64,000 nt of DNA from Moorella glycerini (GTDB lineage Bacteria; Bacillota; DSM-521; Neomoorellales; Neomoorellaceae). Shown here piece by piece: positions 63,264 to 64,000 of this stretch (the first letter of the stretch is position 1; each line of letters opens with the position of its first letter). Position numbers and translations under genes: made by a program. Location of the stretch: contig NZ_CP046244.1 in the NCBI RefSeq assembly GCF_009735625.1, forward strand, positions 682,001 to 746,000, written 5' to 3'. The notes below the pieces were generated by a model that was given only the letters and a program-made list of their open reading frames with translations, was not told the origin of the DNA and ran no database searches.

Positions 63264-64000
63264 GGGAACCTCACCGCCGGATCCTTTTCCGGCAGAAGTC
63301 CCAACTCGGCCAACTTGCCCGGCGTGGGAACGCCGATTTCATCCCAGCCGCGAAGCTGGTAGTATTCCGCCAGCATGCGCCCCAGAAAAGGCAGGCTGCC
63401 GGCCGCCCCCGTATCCTTTTTCGCCAGGGTGAGGAACCTGGCCGGGAGGGTGTCATCCTTCCTGGAGACGCCCAGCTTCACGTTGTACATCCGTTTCAGG
63501 TTGAAGGCCCGCTCGCCGGCCACCATCAAATCTTCGGCGTCCATATCCCATCCGGTGGCCATGGACACCCACCCGGCCAGCATCTCCGGCCCCGTCCCGC
63601 CCCGGAGAAGGAACTTGCATAATCCCAGGGAGTTGTAGACCGCCGTCAGGTCCTGCATCCTCTTGGTGAGGAAGGCCTTCCCTTCCGGTGCGGCGGGTTC
63701 CAGGGCGCTCATCACCCCCACCAGGGCGGGATTGAAGGATCCCCCCTCAGCGTAGTAAGTCATCCCATCCAGGTGGCACGGCCCTCTGTTGGCCGTGGCG
63801 TATTCCAGGGCCATGCTGGTAAAGGCCCTGGGGTCGTGATAAGACGGCTCCATCCCCTTTACGTGCATGGCGAACTCATGACTCAAACCGCCCAGTTCCT
63901 CCGCAGCACGCTTGCTTCCCTGGCCCAGAAGTTCGCCCAGCCCTTCCCGGCGGGCAATCTGTTCCACAAGCTGGAGGATGGCGTTTCCGTTGCCCCAGGT
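63260..64000 (-). CDS. Aldehyde:ferredoxin oxidoreductase family protein (partial, 5' end beyond window)
   Basis: The C-terminal 246 residues are in the window; the frame stays open to position 64000, so the N-terminal tungstopterin domain lies outside. Seen here: EQIARREGLGELLGQGSKRAAEELGGLSHEFAMHVKGMEPSYHDPRAF, a typical AOR segment, then the pattern LGLCKFLLRGG with a cluster Cys, and ending DPAVRFP. The family oxidises aldehydes to acids with tungsten and ferredoxin. The cluster suggests a role in degrading a hydroxy- or sugar acid, or its aromatic analogue. Confidence 0.92.
   Translation of the reverse strand, partial: TWGNGNAILQLVEQIARREGLGELLGQGSKRAAEELGGLSHEFAMHVKGMEPSYHDPRAFTSMALEYATANRGPCHLDGMTYYAEGGSFNPALVGVMSALEPAAPEGKAFLTKRMQDLTAVYNSLGLCKFLLRGGTGPEMLAGWVSMATGWDMDAEDLMVAGERAFNLKRMYNVKLGVSRKDDTLPARFLTLAKKDTGAAGSLPFLGRMLAEYYQLRGWDEIGVPTPGKLAELGLLPEKDPAVRFP

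Overview
The window looks like chromosome of a thermophilic, acetogen-type Clostridia bacterium close to Moorella/Neomoorella. This is an inference from GC-rich Gram-positive coding sequence with strong GGAGG ribosome sites, sigma-A and sigma-54 promoters, tungsten/corrinoid/ferredoxin enzymes, cytochrome bd in an otherwise anaerobic gene set, and TRAP-type tryptophan control. No rRNA, tRNA or CRISPR array was seen.

Layout. 1-2.7 kb: an ArsR-family regulator and a truncated SdpI-like gene cut by a complete class C-like group II intron sitting directly behind a terminator. 2.7-5.1 kb: a nitrilase-family amidohydrolase and an S-layer-homology lipid/polymer-binding type protein. 5.4-9.0 kb: a tryptophan transporter (TrpP S component) with its own ECF energising module (two ATPases plus T protein), behind a TRAP-binding attenuator. 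9.1-9.9 kb: a Phd/PIN toxin-antitoxin pair. 9.9-17.1 kb: a ferritin-like protein, an Rrf2 regulator and cydA-cydB-cydDC (fused) with matching operators. 17.2-20 kb: guanylate-kinase paralogue, insertion-sequence relic, SOS-controlled Y-family polymerase. 20.5-24.5 kb: DmsABC-type molybdenum reductase. 25-30 kb: M20 hydrolase, FliK/FlhB-like pair, and several decayed genes (MtrH-like methyltransferase, HicB, AraC). 30-32.7 kb: guaA, hpt and a small J-domain protein.

33-53.6 kb is the centrepiece: a 13-gene minus-strand operon that encodes nearly all of the Eubacterium barkeri-type nicotinate fermentation route from 6-hydroxynicotinate to propionate and pyruvate (hnr, ena, hgd, fused hmd, mgm, mii, dmdAB, dml) plus a MutL-type reactivase, two unknown-function families and a chemoreceptor as the last gene. 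Upstream are a NiaP-like transporter with a good sigma-54 promoter, a decayed AT-rich flavoprotein gene, and a PrpR_N-PAS-AAA+ sigma-54 activator. The nicotinate dehydrogenase itself is not in the window.

53.8-56.4 kb: a second TRAP-type leader, in front of pabB-pabC. 56.4-57.7 kb: a decayed EamA transporter. 57.7-64 kb: a minus-strand catabolic cluster with a tungsten aldehyde:ferredoxin oxidoreductase (cut by the window edge), a MoaD-like protein, a DapA-family aldolase/dehydratase, an isocitrate/tartrate-type dehydrogenase, an MFS anion symporter and a ketopantoate-reductase-like protein.
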